Source: Ignelater luminosus (taxonomy: Eukaryota; Arthropoda; Insecta; Coleoptera; Elateridae). Taken from it: a stretch of DNA of 64,000 nucleotides. The notes beneath the pieces are model-generated. The model did not search any database. It was not told where the DNA came from and saw only the letters and a list, made by a program, of their open reading frames with translations. Positions 1 to 13,004 of this stretch are shown piece by piece. Every line of letters starts with the position of its first letter. The stretch's first letter is position 1. Location of the stretch: NCBI GenBank assembly GCA_011009095.1, contig VTPC01089669.1:248001-312000 (forward strand). The letters run 5' to 3'. The position numbers were made by a program, and so were the translations under genes.

Positions 1-1099
1 TATAAGGAAGTTAAGGGAAAGTTTATCAATTAAAAGTATAAATCACAGTTTTAAGATGTCATAATGTTATTATATCATTTTTTCTACTAAATATCGAGCG
101 TTTTTGATCTCATAAATTGAAATAGAAAATTGTTTTGTAAACTTAGTACATAATCAATGTTATATTCTGTTTACATACAAGAACTTCAAAAATTGATTTA
201 ATAAAGGACGCAATCATTTAGGTAAAATCACAAAAATAAATTGATCACAAATAAAAGTACCTATAACTTTATTTAATACTCAAAATAATTTGTTAACAAT
301 CGTATTTAAATCGTTGTTGGCAAATCCAGGTGCGTTTACAAATTAATGTTCTTCCAGTTATCGCTTGTTTCACTTTTTATAACTTCCTCCAACACATTGG
401 TCTGCCAGATTTTATATTTATATAATAAAATATTTCGCGTGTGTTGATAAACTTTTTGATAAAAATAGTTTTTTGTGTTTTTAACAAAAATGGATATAAA
501 TATTTTTCTAATTTTTATCATTTTTAATGGAGGCGGTAACTAAAAGTAGATAAAATCGTCAGATAAATAATTACAGCTTATTCTATAGACTTGTAATGCA
601 AACAGCTGCGATATAGATGGATCTGTGTAGTACTTTGTAGATAGCTTTATAACATTAACAAATATGAGATACGATACGCGGAATTTGACAGAGCGTAAAG
701 TAGAAAGTTTCTGAACCTATAATATCCTATTTCAGGCACATGTGAGGAGCGAATATTTTACAAGAGATTTTCATAAACGTCAAATCATTTCCGACCGCGA
801 TTTTTCGTTTGATTTTCTTTTTTCCGGAAGTTAAATGTTTTTGTATCTGGTAATAAAATTTTGCTAACTTTTTGTTGGAGTGTTATTCCTCGGACGCTAT
901 TATTTCATCATTTATGAAACTTATTAGCAGAAGAAGAATAGATTCTTCGGAATTTTAAATATAAAATTCATAATTTTATAAATTCCTAGATTTAATTGAA
1001 CGGTTAAATAAAGGAAACAAATAATCATAAACGGAGATAAGGAAAATTTGCAAATTAATTCGTGCAACTTACCCTGATAATTGGAGTGTTGAAGGGTTA

Positions 1100-1255
1100 T
1101 TAAAAATCACGCAAACAGCGTAACGAAGCGCGTAATTCGGATCGGTGTGATTCGCGACCGTTTCGAATTCACGTTGCGGAACAACTGGCCCGCTTGACTA
1201 GACGTTGCGACGCCACCGTCGCATCGGATCCTGCGCTTTCTAGATATTCTTTTAT
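1100..1255. promoter_or_regulatory. Short CpG-rich patch, candidate promoter or exon
   Basis: Within very AT-rich DNA, 1110-1245 contains many CpG (GCGCGTAATTCGG, CGTTGCGACGCCACCGTCGC). A 71-residue minus-strand frame (1107-1322) is basic and matches nothing I know. It could be a 5' exon or promoter of a gene running out of the window to the left; this is only suggested by composition. Confidence 0.3.
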
Positions 1256-4200
1256 TTTGAATGCTCAATACATGTACATTATTGCTTTTTTTGCGAGACA
1301 GGTAATATTTTAAATGACACATCTAAATTATCTTTGAACTTCGCTCGAATGTATTCACCTTTTACCTAAAACCCAAGCAGATAACAAGCTTATTTCAATT
1401 CAAAATAAAAGCATTTTGCTTTTATAAAACTGGAACTTTTATGTCTTTAGAACTTAAAAAAAATTAAAAACGCTTATCTTATAAAAAACCAAAAACATCA
1501 AAGAATTAGAATGTTTCTTTTAAGGAAACTTATCGTACCAATAGGAACAATCCCTTAGGTGCCTCGTTTTCACATCACGAACATCTGTCAACCTTTCGGA
1601 GATGTTTGGTAACGCACAGACGTACCCTCCCACAAACAGATATTATCTAGAAAGAGTTCCTTTTTTGAGTTCTTTGAGTTTTAAGTCGAATTCTTTCACA
1701 ATTCTAATACTCTCTGTAACTGGTCCAAAAGCGAAAGAAGCTTGGAGGTCACAAAGCCTTTCCCTTGAGACCAAAAGGACGAACAACCCTGACTTTGTAT
1801 TACGCGTATCTTTTACTTATTATGGCTATTTAATATTTTCCAGAAGAAAAGCCATTTGAATAATTTTTTCTTTTCACTCTAAGAGTTGAATTGTGAAAAA
1901 GCGATTCAAACAGGTGTTATGAAATATTAATTTCTTCAAGTAGTCGGGACAATTTTCTGCTTTAAGTTTCTACATTTACCTGCAATTAACTTGAAGCTTA
2001 ACCTTATAATTTAAATAAGCAGTGAGTGCATTACTAAGTTCTTTAATAATAAAATTGTAATTTCCTCGATTATTTTCTAAGTTTATTGAGTTTTTTCCAT
2101 GCCAAGTTTAAATTAGAAATACTTGTAATGCGATCGAACTTACATTTAACGTTAGAAGAAGATATACTACTTTAGATTCTAGAATACAACCTTAAGGTGA
2201 ATTATTTACGTGTTCAAGAAACAAAACGCTGCACCTGAGGTTATTTCCAAAGTGGGAAAATACTTTCTCCCGGTTTTATACGGCCTTGCTGGGAAATGAA
2301 AATGTGTCCTTGGACAAGCGCAGATACCAAGATCGGTAAAATCACTTTTGTTTCAGGTATCTACACTTTACTTTTAAATGGCAGTGACAACGTTAACAAA
2401 GAAATAGAGGCATCGGTGTTAAGAGATGTCAAGTTGAAGCCTCAAATTCAAACTTAAATCTTCCTAACTAGCTGGTTTTCTACAAAATTACTTTTAGATA
2501 ACTTTAGGTAATGCAACAGGTTTATAAATAACTAAATCACCGTTTAGAAAATTAATAACACAAGTTTTAAGTATTTCACTGCTACAAAAGTAGACTTTAA
2601 TCTATTTTCCTTAATAATAGTTATTTCTTTTGATTCTTCTAAAAGAACATCCTGTTGATATTATTTTTAATTAAAGAACATGTAACCAATTTTTTGCTAT
2701 ACGAAGTAGATATCCAAATATCCATTTTCTTTTCAAAAGTGTTGCATCTTCTAATTTGTTTTCTGTGAGTTGTAGTATAGAATGTACTTTCGAGAAATGC
2801 ACTGCATTAGTAAAAACATCAAACATCACCATCAAAGATTATGTTTGAATTTCACCATGTATAGCAGAAAAACTGCAGTATCAGAATTTCTTCTTAACTC
2901 ACGGTAACTGATACAAGAAAATTTAGAATAAAAACCAAATATGCGTTTTCAATCACTTCACAATTAATGGACCCATAAATGTTTCAGCAGATTTTACACA
3001 CCAAAACTAAAAGAAAGCTCTTAACAAACAACAAAATAATTACACTTTTAGTTTTTGTTTCCCAGGCTGTAGTACAATTGGAGAAAGATTAAGTTGACTT
3101 GTAGAGAAATGTAAAATTATTTTGAAAACTGTTTTTCAGAAAATCGCAAGGATACTTTTTTCCTTAAACATCAAGCTCAAAAATATTAAAATTGCGACAA
3201 AATCAGTGGCAGCGAGGTTTTTCCAATTAAAGGGTATCTCTGCTACTAGTTGCAAAAAGTTTTAATTAATAGTCTAATATAGTGGAAAAAATGAAATAAA
3301 TGTTTCATTTTGGAAACTTTATTACTTTAGCACTTTAGGAAACAAAGTTTTCTTCTAGTTTTGATGTGTAGAATTTGCCGTTGAATTTATGTGTACCCGT
3401 TAAGAAGCACACTCTATAATGATAACATTACTAACACACATAATCATTGCTATGTCTAAATAAAATAAGGTTTATCTCTGAATCATAAGCTGAATGTGAA
3501 ATATGGAAAAAAATCTGAAAAAACTTTGCAATCAGTGCCTTGTAATAAAACAGTTTAAGCAACTATCTACTGTTCACCTACCTTGTGTTTAATTTCGTAG
3601 GTAACTATGTCTGACGGATGTTTGGTATCGAAATATAACATAACGAAGAAAAAACAAAACTAAATAAGCAAGAAGATTGTTATGGTAATCTCGTTGTCAC
3701 TGGAAACTTTCACCTTGGCTCTGGCTGTGTCTTTTAGTCCATTAACGTCCATTATCTGACTGTAAAATACATAGAGTCCACAGCAAAAGACAATAACGTG
3801 ATGCTTCAAAATAACAAATTTTGTTAGGCGGTCTTGGCATATGAAGGGACATTTAAAATTCCCATCAACCTAAGACCTAACAAGTCGATGAGATCTACTT
3901 GGCATCTGCTATTAAAATAAAGTAATATCTTTGGTTTTACTACAATTCTGTTTTTAGGCACGTGGGGAAAACGCCTAATTTTTGGACTTTAACGGACATT
4001 CATTAATGCACACATTAATTAGGTAATATCCGGAATATCACCATTTTAAAAAATATTTTGCACTTCAACTGAGCAAGCCAAGTAATGTGGATTCTAACGG
4101 ATTTCGTATTTTATCGTTGACAGGTAAACGGTAACGGATTTAGAATACTCCCTAAAAAGTTTCAAAGCTTCTCACTCATTGCTACTGACTCTGCCTCTAC

Positions 4201-4605
4201 AATTATAATTGCTAATTTGTGAGTTATTATTTGGCTGTCTGTAGATGTGATTCCAGAAAGTATTATTTACGTTGTAGATTAAGTATAATACTCTAAGTAT
4301 GTCTGTTTTTGTGATAAAAGTTTTTCAGTTTTATATTATTTATTTTAATTAAAATTATCTTTAGTAAACCAAATTGGATACTTTGAATAAAAATTACTGC
4401 GTACTTTTAGAATAGATTGATCTAATGCATTGTAAAACAAAACAAAAAATTTCTCTACAGCCTCATCCTTATTAGTTTTCTAAATCCTAATCGACAACTC
4501 TTAGATCACACAGCAAATGAAAATCTTTTAAAAAATGTGTCTCATGTGTGTTCTTCCATATATTTATGTATATAGTATGTACGTTGTTATCAACAGTCAC
4601 AGTCA
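1256..4605. other. AT-rich non-coding stretch
   Basis: No domain-bearing frame, RNA gene or clear repeat was recognised. The 85-residue frame at 1602-1859 looks like chance. The segment could be intergenic or part of a long intron. Confidence 0.5.
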
Positions 4606-5571
4606 ATGAGTCAGAATTAAAATGTGTGTGTCATTGTCGTAATCAGACGTGTAAATGGTCTATCTGTCTCGTGTTTTCTTATTATAAAATTAACAGTTTT
4701 ATTAATACAAATTAACTTAAGAGAAAGAAAAACAGAGAAAAATCAAAGTACTCAGTGTAACTGTTTTGATCCTAAACATCAAGAAATTTTAAAAAAATTA
4801 GTTATCGATGCTGTTACAGAGAAAACCTCAAGAATTATTATTATTAACTACAATTCAAGATCTTCCCAAAGAAGTAAATGATTTAAAAGAATCAAATATT
4901 GACTTAATTAAACTTTTAACTGAAAACTTTAGCATTAAAACAGAAAACAATAAATTTTCCAATTTCAATCAACAAACACTTACTTAGAAGTATAGAAGAC
5001 GACGATAAGGCAGATAAAACGGCCAGGTTTACTCACACATACCAACAAGACACACCACGTCGCCCACCGCGTTATAAAAAAACAAAATTAATAATGAAGT
5101 AACTGTAATGCAACAGATAGCATTCTAAATGAAAGTGCAGATTGTAAGGAAGATAATCAAGTATTGAAAATTAGAAATATTAAGCAGTAAAGAAGAAAAA
5201 ATATTAGCTTGAATATTGTAGGAACAGGTCTGAGATCTGAATTTACAGCAAATTAACCTAAACTGTGGATCTGCGTAGGTCGTCATAAAGCTACCTCAAC
5301 ATCTGAACAACTTTAGTCGTATCTGCTAAAAAAATCACCAGAGTGCGGATTTGTAGTGGAGAAACTTGAAACAAAAGGACCTAATACAGCTACAAAACAA
5401 TTAGAAAAAGAAATATGCTCTCCTAAATATTGGTCATTCAATGTGATAATAAGACGTTTTAGATTTAATTTTTTTCGGAAACGTGAACATTCTCCTGAGT
5501 AATGAATTCAGCTTCCACACGCTATCAAAGTATTAAGAGACAAAAGAAAAGAAAGTGGCAGTGAATACAGT

Positions 5572-5871
5572 TTATGGAATTTAATACTCGCACATATAAA
5601 TGTGCAGTGCTCGACTAACAAACTAAATGATACGAAAAAGTACATCCCAGACGTATTGTGCGTTGTTGAACAGTGGCTATCACTTGATGCTGTTACCAGT
5701 GTATCCTTTTCTGACTATTGGCTGGCTGACAGCTTCCGCAGAAGTTTTCATGGACATGAAGGTAGCTTAATCTACATTCGGAATATTCATAGATCTTTTA
5801 TAAGTACAATAAATTGTAAAAGATTTGCAATCGAAAACATTTTGAATACAGTGTTATCAAGATTAATTTAA
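5572..5871 (+). pseudogene. LINE ORF2: APE-type endonuclease fragment
   Basis: The frame reads HINVQCSTNKLND, then PDVLCVVEQWLS (the usual LCISEHWL block) and YWLADSFRRSFHGHEGSLIY (normally GGVAIY). These are the ordered motifs of the apurinic-type endonuclease that nicks target DNA for target-primed reverse transcription. The copy stops at a TAA at 5869 and the rest of the domain is lost or frameshifted. Confidence 0.72.
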
Positions 5872-6159
5872 AAAATAGTTGTTACTGCGTTGTAGGCATC
5901 TACAGATTTCCAGGGGGGATTTAACTACCTTTTTTAATCAAATCATCATGTATTACTTAATTGTAGTAAGTAAACTAATCTTCTCTATCTGTCTGTGTTA
6001 ATTACCTTAAAAATGACTTTAAAAAACAAATGGTAGATGATTTATTTTTTGTTTTAATTTAAATGTAATCACTAGTGCTCCAACTAAACAAAATGGACAA
6101 AATCGTTCTGTTAAATGTACTCAGCGAATTGTCATAACAGTTTCTTCTGAAGGCCCGTT

Positions 6160-7520
6160 AATGCTAATGAGGTGTATGAAGTCATAAATAATTTAAAAAA
6201 CAAGAGTAGTGTAGGTTTCGACAATATTTCGGCCAGAATTATGAAAACCATTTCACGATTTACCACCGATCCTCTAGTTTTCATAATTAATTTCCCTCAA
6301 TCTTTAAAGACAGCCATGATTGTACCAGTTTACAAAAAAGATGAGCACCAATGTGTTGAGAATTATCGGCCCGTTTCTGTGCTCTCAACAGTATCAAAAA
6401 TTATAAAAGAGCTGTTATGCCACAGAATCACTGAGTATTTACAAAAGTATAACTTATTAACAAATTGGCTTCCAGGGGGCTAAATCAACTAAAAATGCAG
6501 CATATGATTTTATGGGATATATCTATAAAAAAATTGGTGGCACACAGCTGGTCTCTTTTTTGACCTTTCAAACGCGTTTGACTGATTGCAAATAAATTTT
6601 GTATTGGACAAACTAATTAGGATTAGGATTTAGAGGTCCAATATTTGAACTAGTAAAGTCATTTTTAAGTAATCGTAAAATCAAGGTTCAATCGGCAGGA
6701 TATGATCTTAATATAGGAGATCCCCAGGGGTCAGTGCTGGGGGCGTTAATATTCTTATTTTTTATGATCGACTTACCAGATTACTTAAAAAGTTACAAAG
6801 TTATGATGTTCGCTGTTGACACGTCAATAGCAGTCTCAGCACGCGACCCTGAGTTACTAGAATGTATAGTTGAAGAGGTTTATCGTCAATTTAATAAATG
6901 GTGCATGAAAAACGACCTTATGCTTGATGTTAACAAAACAAAATGTATTTATATTCGTAGCAAAAGGATAGATAGAAACTTTAATTTTTCTTTCAATAAT
7001 ATCTTACTGACTACTGTTGAGTCAACTAAATCTTTAGGAATTGTGATATATCAACATATAAGATGGGATGTCCAAACTAATTATGTAGCTAAAAGGTTAA
7101 ATGCAGCCCTTTATTCTATGCTACAAATCAAATCAGCCGTAGATCAACACAGTTTAATTACTGTGTATTATTCATATTCAATATTTCTGCTCCAAAAGAG
7201 AGTAGTACGCATGATTTTCAACATAAACGGCAGGCAGTTGTAGGTCATATTTTCTTAATCTGTATAAAAGTGGTTCTAACTATCATAGTTATAGTATCAG
7301 ATCTTGCAGTCTTTTGATTGTAGATTCACATAGATTAGCCTGTTATGAAAAGGCTCTTGTTTATGCAGAAAAAAAGTTTTAAAATAAACTTCCTGCGACT
7401 TATCGCAATCTACCATATGAAACATTCAAAATAGCAGTCAGAGGATTGGTAAGATCTAAGTGCTACTACAATACAAATGAATTTTTGTGTGATAATGTCA
7501 ACGTTTGTTAAACTTTGGAT
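6160..7520 (+). pseudogene. LINE ORF2: reverse transcriptase, two frames plus C-terminal tail
   Basis: The first block (6172-6483) holds KSSVGFDNISARIMK, MIVPVYKKDE and NYRPVSVLSTVSKIIK, which are RT motifs 0-2. A frame change precedes GDPQGSVLG (about 6718-6743) and FAVDTSIAVSA (about 6809). This last is the catalytic FADD/YADD box with its first Asp replaced by Val, so the enzyme would be inactive even if reading frames were intact. WCMKNDLMLDVNKTKCI and TKSLGI follow. The stop at 7241 is followed by a recognisable C-terminal tail in another frame. Confidence 0.85.
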
Positions 7521-7619
7521 GTGTTGCTCTGATGATAACTATTAGTATCACTGTTATTATGTTTGTGATTATTATTTTGTTTGACTTGACAATATCGACT
7601 GTATAGCAGGCTATGGAAA

Positions 7620-7629
<10 letters not shown>

Positions 7630-7660
<31 letters not shown>
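7630..7660 (+). repeat. (TTA)n tail of the LINE
   Basis: Ten tandem TAT/TTA triplets run directly up to the right target-site duplication. Short triplet tails instead of poly(A) are typical of several jockey/I-group LINEs, and this supports 7658 as the 3' end. Confidence 0.9.
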
Positions 7661-7663
<3 letters not shown>

Positions 7664-7961
7664 AAGGAACTAACTCTATTTTTCTACTATTTGCTTTTTT
7701 ATCCATTCTTGTAGTTCTAATGCTAACGCATCAATTGGTTATAATAAAGAGTACTTTCAGGCACTTTTTCTACCTAAGAAGTGCATTTGATGGGATCCAA
7801 AGGGTTAATGCGGTCATGCGGCCGCGTAGTCAATAGAAGCGTTAGATATAAACATTTTTATTTCATAATGTTTTATGTTCGTTTTATATATCTTATCTAT
7901 TTTCTTTAGGTAGAACCTCTAGAAATGTTCTACTGGACCAAATAACTTGTCAAATTCATTC

Positions 7962-8186
7962 AGTCAGAATTAAAAGGAACTAACCCCACAGCATGTTTTC
8001 TCAAATCTTCCAAATCACGATAATTTTTTTTCCGTTTCTTTGTCGTTAAATATGATTGTTGTCTAGCACAATACCTTAGTATAGTATAAAAGTTGCAGTT
8101 TATACTAAAAACAAAATTCTGGAGTGTTTTTTTTTGTTTCCTGGACATTTAGCATTTGTAGAGTTAATTTCTTTTAATTCTGACTC
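7962..8186. mobile_element. Small inverted-repeat element (MITE), about 220 bp
   Basis: The left end TCAGAATTAAAAGGAACTAA (7964-7983) is repeated inverted at the right end, GAGTTAATTTCTTTTAATTC (8161-8180), with 3-4 mismatches over 23 bp. The inside is AT-rich with no coding. The same end sequence flanks the LINE at 4606-4622 and 7659-7680, so at least one more copy was present. The superfamily is unknown. Confidence 0.65.
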
Positions 8187-8189
8187 ATT

Positions 8190-11100
8190 AAATTACAGTT
8201 CATTATTGTAGAATTGCATACTGATGCTTTAAAATAACGTACGCTTGCAAAACGTTTTCAATAGTTTTCAACTATCATATTAACGGAGCTGAGCTTCAAA
8301 ATTTTGCACCTTATTATACCTTTGTACGCAATTGCTTAGAATATAGGTCAGTTATCTGGTATCCGTTTTAATATCCCAATAGCTCTCTGTAGAATTTGTG
8401 CGAAAGATAAGATATAATCCATAAAATGTTATACCATATCTTTATACAGATTCGGCAAGAAACTGGTAAACTAATGGTTCGGTTTAACAGATATTACTAA
8501 AATATAGCTGAGATGGTATAGTTTCTTTGAAAATAAAACATCTTGCAATGATAATCAAGTAGAAACTTTTATTCCGATATCTTAGATTATCGTGGAAATA
8601 CTGAAGAAACAAGAATCATAAATTAAATTTTGATATCCTGTATCTCAAGTAAAAGGGTACAAAATAAAATTGCCTTGATTTTTGTCAAAAACTCCAACTA
8701 ACAACTATTTGAACTCAGTTTTAAAATATCTTGTACGTATATTACTTTAAAAAGCAAAATTTGAGATTTTCTCTGTAAATTATATTTCAATTATTTTAAA
8801 TGAAATTCTGTAATAGGAAAGATGAAATAATTTTTTCATCAAGACAAGATTTAATGGTACTGTAAAAACAGTAGTCAGTAAGGTAGAAATAAATATGATC
8901 TTTGTACGCTGCCCGTTTTGCAATTAGAGACTGCGGGAAAGTTTTAATTTAGATAATGGAAAAAGCAGAAATTTCTTCTCTTCATTGGTAAGTAGCATGC
9001 AAAGAAAATATCTAAACTCTGATTTATTGAAATTTTAAAATAGAAGGAAAATCATGCTTCTTATGTAAAATAGAAAAATAATAATAAAATATTGAACACC
9101 TCGTTATGTCAGTTGAATGCACCGAAGAGGAATTGAAAATCGGAACTTGAAAGTCCGTAGAGGACCATGCTATTGAACTATAAGTCTAGAACGTTCAAAC
9201 TTCTGTATATTGGGAACTGAAAAATAATACAGTAAAGTCCTTCGGGAATTCTTCCAATTCAGGCAAACATACAACAAGCAAGTATTCGATAACTATTTTA
9301 AGCACGACGTTCTTTTTAAATAAAATAATTTAATTAAAGTACACGTCATAAATGATTTTCTGAAATAAAAATATTTGCTTCTAAAATAAAATTCCTCCAG
9401 AAGTATAAACAAGCGCAGCTGCAAAGAATTTGTTTCCGACTATATGAAATTATGCAAAGTATCTTAATTTCAGCAATTAAATTTTCCGACAGAAATAAAA
9501 GAGAGTAAAAAGTGTAGACGGAAATTATTTTTTCTGTATAATTCTGTTGTAACTTAAAAAAATTTAAAATTGCGAGTTTTTTCTATTATACGGTTATTAA
9601 AACGCAAATTATTTTTGGTGCTTTAAGACAGTATAATAGTTAAATGCTTACGTTGTTTTAAGTAGACTTTGTAATGAAACTTTTAGAATAAGACCAACGT
9701 ATAAAAAGAAATATTTATGAACATTTACAAAACAAGTATGTTTTTTCTCAATCCTTTGATAATCTACAGTGTGGCCTATTTTCTATATATTTGTGAGGTA
9801 TTTCGGTTATTATAAGAGTTAGAACGATGGAATTTACACCGTACTGCCGTAAAATAAAATAAAATTTTTTGTTTTTAAGGTATTAGTGGAATTATATAGA
9901 ATTTCTGATTTATCGCAAAATTGCTGCGATCCTTTACCGACAAAGTATTAATATGCCATGGATTTATGAAGAATCATTACCAGAAAATATAACCACATAC
10001 TTTAAATTTGAGAATTTAATTTTTTTTGTAATGCAAGTCATTGTTGGCCTAGCAACCTTCAGAAAGATAATTTAAAAAAACTTTCAACAATCTATGATTT
10101 CATATATCTATTTTAAACTGAAAGAAACAGGAATAGGGAAAATTCTAAACATAGGAGCGCGTGAAAACAAAAGTGTTACGGTATGCGTAATACTAGTAAT
10201 TTCATCAGAGTTGAGAAGTGAGAAGAAACTATCACAATTCAGATAATTTTTATTAAATCAACGATAAATTGCTACTAAACCGTAAGATTTGAAACTAACA
10301 GGAAATTCGCTATAACTAAAGTAAAAAGAGAAAACAATCTGTAGCACTTGCAAAGATATAATTACAAAATGCTTTATAACATTGCTCTTACAGAAAGCTG
10401 TATCTCAACATTTTACGTTGTATGTGTATGAAAAATGATAAATTTTACTTTAATCTCTATATCTTGAACTTACTTTTCAATTACACTCACATTTTTCTGA
10501 AACTGCATGTGTGACAATATTTTATATGAGAATTGAAATGACTGGTTTGACCCTATGATATACTAGAAGTTATAAGTAAGTACTAAAATTAACAATAAAA
10601 ACTCTTCGACTTAAAGTTGTTTTTTGTTTTTATAAAACAGAAACATGATCACAAATCACAATAGGTAAGATTTTTATCACTTAAAATGACGATTATCAAC
10701 CACCTCTTTAAGAAGTGTTATTTCAGAAACGAAGCAAAATAGAACACATATCGATTATACAAACTTGTTTGCCTGTTTTGATGAGCCAAAGCTGTTATAG
10801 AAGTTTGCTGGTACATTATCGAGTCACCTAGTATACAGAGTGCAATAAATAAAGTGTCATAAGTAAATAAATTAACTATTTTAAATGAGAAGAGATTTAC
10901 TACAATGATCGCAGCTGAATTCCGTTATTCGTTTAACAACTTAAGTTCCGGTTAAACTGAAAATGTCATTTTTTAATTGGAACACCATGTATATTCTTAT
11001 GGGTCATTACAGTAGTATAGCGTGACAGAAGAATGTTGTTAAATTATTCTTGATGTAACTAAATAAAATAGAGTGGTTCTACAAAATAAATTTCACTTTT

Positions 11101-12100
11101 TAGTCTTGATTAATAATCTTTAAAGTCTTTTATACAGCGTGGTCAAGATCAAATCAAATTTTATGCAACTACAACTACAATATTGTTGGTGCTCAGGTTT
11201 TCAGCTTCGACGTCATGTACCGTGTTATCTTATACGATTTGTTTTTGTATTTCTCGTTGCAAATCTTGAACAAGCAATCCAAAGGATTAACGTTTTAATT
11301 TAGTTCCACAATTTAGACTTTAATATTATTTTTTGCTTTAGCAAGTTATAGCATGATTGTCGTAATTTTTTCAACTGTAAATTCTTAGAATTATTATAAA
11401 TCACCATCCTGTAATTATTATCGCATTTCTTATCAAATAAACTTTAACCCTTTTTGTACAGAAATATTTAAATTGCAAAACTGGGTAAAAATAATTCTAT
11501 TGACTTAAAAATAATAAGAGTACATGTACAGAATTAAGTTACAAATTGGTGGTCTTCCTTAACAAAGTAATTTCTCGACTCTTGTAGACAAAGAGTAACA
11601 TTGGAAATGGAACAACTCCAACTTATCCGCTTTGGTTTTGCTTTAGTGCTGTAATAATGGTGGCAACCGCGTTTAGTACTAGACTCAGGCGTTGTGAAAA
11701 CTTGAATCAAACAATATTTTTGAAATTCTTGTTTCTATTACCACTAGATATTCTTCTTTGTTTGACTATACAAAGTATTTATAAAAGTTCCTGAGTCCAG
11801 TTGGTTATGGAATCTAATTTTGATGTGCCGCCTTGTTGATTTATTTCAATAACTAATACGTATTTGTTTTCTGTCATTTGTCAATTGCAAATATCTCATT
11901 GACTTGCATTTAGCAATTTAGTTAATCTTGTGCTGAAATCTGTTGTATTGTTCCATATTTCTTCTCTCTAATTGCGCTTATTGTACGAAAAAGTCTTTTT
12001 CAAGACTAAAGTTGTTCTTGTGCTGTGTCTGCGTAATCATAGTAAGACTCTTACATACTGTAAACATTAAAAAATATTAATGAAATTTATTTTTAACAGC
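8190..12100. other. AT-rich non-coding stretch
   Basis: Nothing coding was recognised. One AACACCATGTATATTC end at about 10980 belongs to the dispersed CACCCTGT-type repeat ends described elsewhere. No partner end was found. Confidence 0.5.
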
Positions 12101-12110
12101 ATCGTAAACA

Positions 12111-12449
12111 GTGGTCTATACTGTTCAACACGACACGCTTATCGTTATGTCTTATTACCGGAATGGTGTAGTTCAGGAGAGAAATTGGACATATTCTATT
12201 CAAGCTTGCAAAGATGAATTTAGAATCCGATTTCCTAATGTTGATGGTCTGGATAACGCTTTAGTTACTCACAATGAAAATGTAGTTAGTCGATTTACTA
12301 GAACAAGATCTGTTGAGAAGGGTAAGTCTTCAGGAAGACCTGCTGTGAATGCTGAAGCTGTCGAAGAAGTGAGACAAGTAATCGAAAGAAATTCACAAAC
12401 CTCGCTTCGCAGAATTTCACTTCAAACGAATAGGGTAGGAACACGCTAG
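12111..12449 (+). pseudogene. Tc1/mariner-superfamily transposase, N-terminal HTH fragment (DUF4817-like)
   Basis: The 112-residue frame contains PNVDGLDNALVTHNENVVSR, then the basic SSGRPAVNAEAVEEVRQVI and SQTSLRRISLQT. This is the double helix-turn-helix with GRP linker seen in DUF4817-type Tc1/mariner transposases. It stops before the catalytic domain at TAG 12447. No terminal repeat was found. This is a fragment; its relation to the opposite-strand copy at 13005-13572 is unclear. Confidence 0.65.
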
Positions 12450-12649
12450 AGACGTATCGTAACCCGCGATTGCGATTGTGGTCGAAGTCGATGGTGAATA
12501 AACCAATCGAATGCAAGCCACTGCGATACCTTCCTTTCTACGGATGAAAAAAAAGACTTTCTCGTTTTGATCTTAACCTCTTGCTACACCTGCATGCAAA
12601 CCACAAGTATGAACTTGTGCTAACATTTGAAATATGTTAGATTATATAC

Positions 12650-12995
12650 AAATTGGTAGAATTATTTAGGAGTCACTTTAACAAACATACTACAGAAAGT
12701 AAGTAAAGAATCATTTCAAGCCGATTTAACTCGGTGATATGGAACAAAGATATTAGAAAAGATACAAAAAGGCACTTGTTTTCGTGACTACTAGAAAGCA
12801 CAGTCGCATATGGCTCAAAAGTCTGGACACTAAATAAGAATATGCAAAGCTGAATTAATGTAACTGAAAATAGCTACTGGTGAAGATGTTGTTAATCAAC
12901 ATTACAAGATCGCATAAAAATAAGAAGAATCAGAATGGAACAATGGAAACAGAAAGTAATCAGGAGGATCTTGGTGGATAGAGGTCTTGCGAGAT
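12650..12995 (+). pseudogene. LINE fragment: C-terminal end of an endonuclease-reverse transcriptase
   Basis: Translation gives LESTVAYGSKVWTLNKNMQS followed, after stops, by LQDRIKIRRIRMEQ. This matches the ESTV-YGAEVW-T and RRM-type block that ends the ORF of many insect non-LTR elements. Stops are frequent and both ends are missing. It abuts the minus-strand transposase relic that begins at 13005. Confidence 0.55.
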
Positions 12996-13004
12996 TAGTC
13001 TTTG

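Larger units (their letters stand above)
4616..7665 (+). mobile_element. Jockey-like non-LTR retrotransposon (LINE), decayed, with target-site duplication
   Basis: A roughly 3-kb element lies between two copies of ATTAAAA (4616-4622 and 7659-7665) and ends in a (TTA)n tail at 7630-7660. From the left it holds an ORF1-like coiled region (about 4740-4990), an APE-type endonuclease fragment starting near 5580, a reverse transcriptase (about 6165-7245) and a C-terminal block near 7380-7510 (NKLPATYRNLPYETFK). Several frameshifts and stops are present. The length is short for a full jockey/CR1-type element (4-6 kb), so internal deletions are likely. The exact clade cannot be set by eye. Confidence 0.82.
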
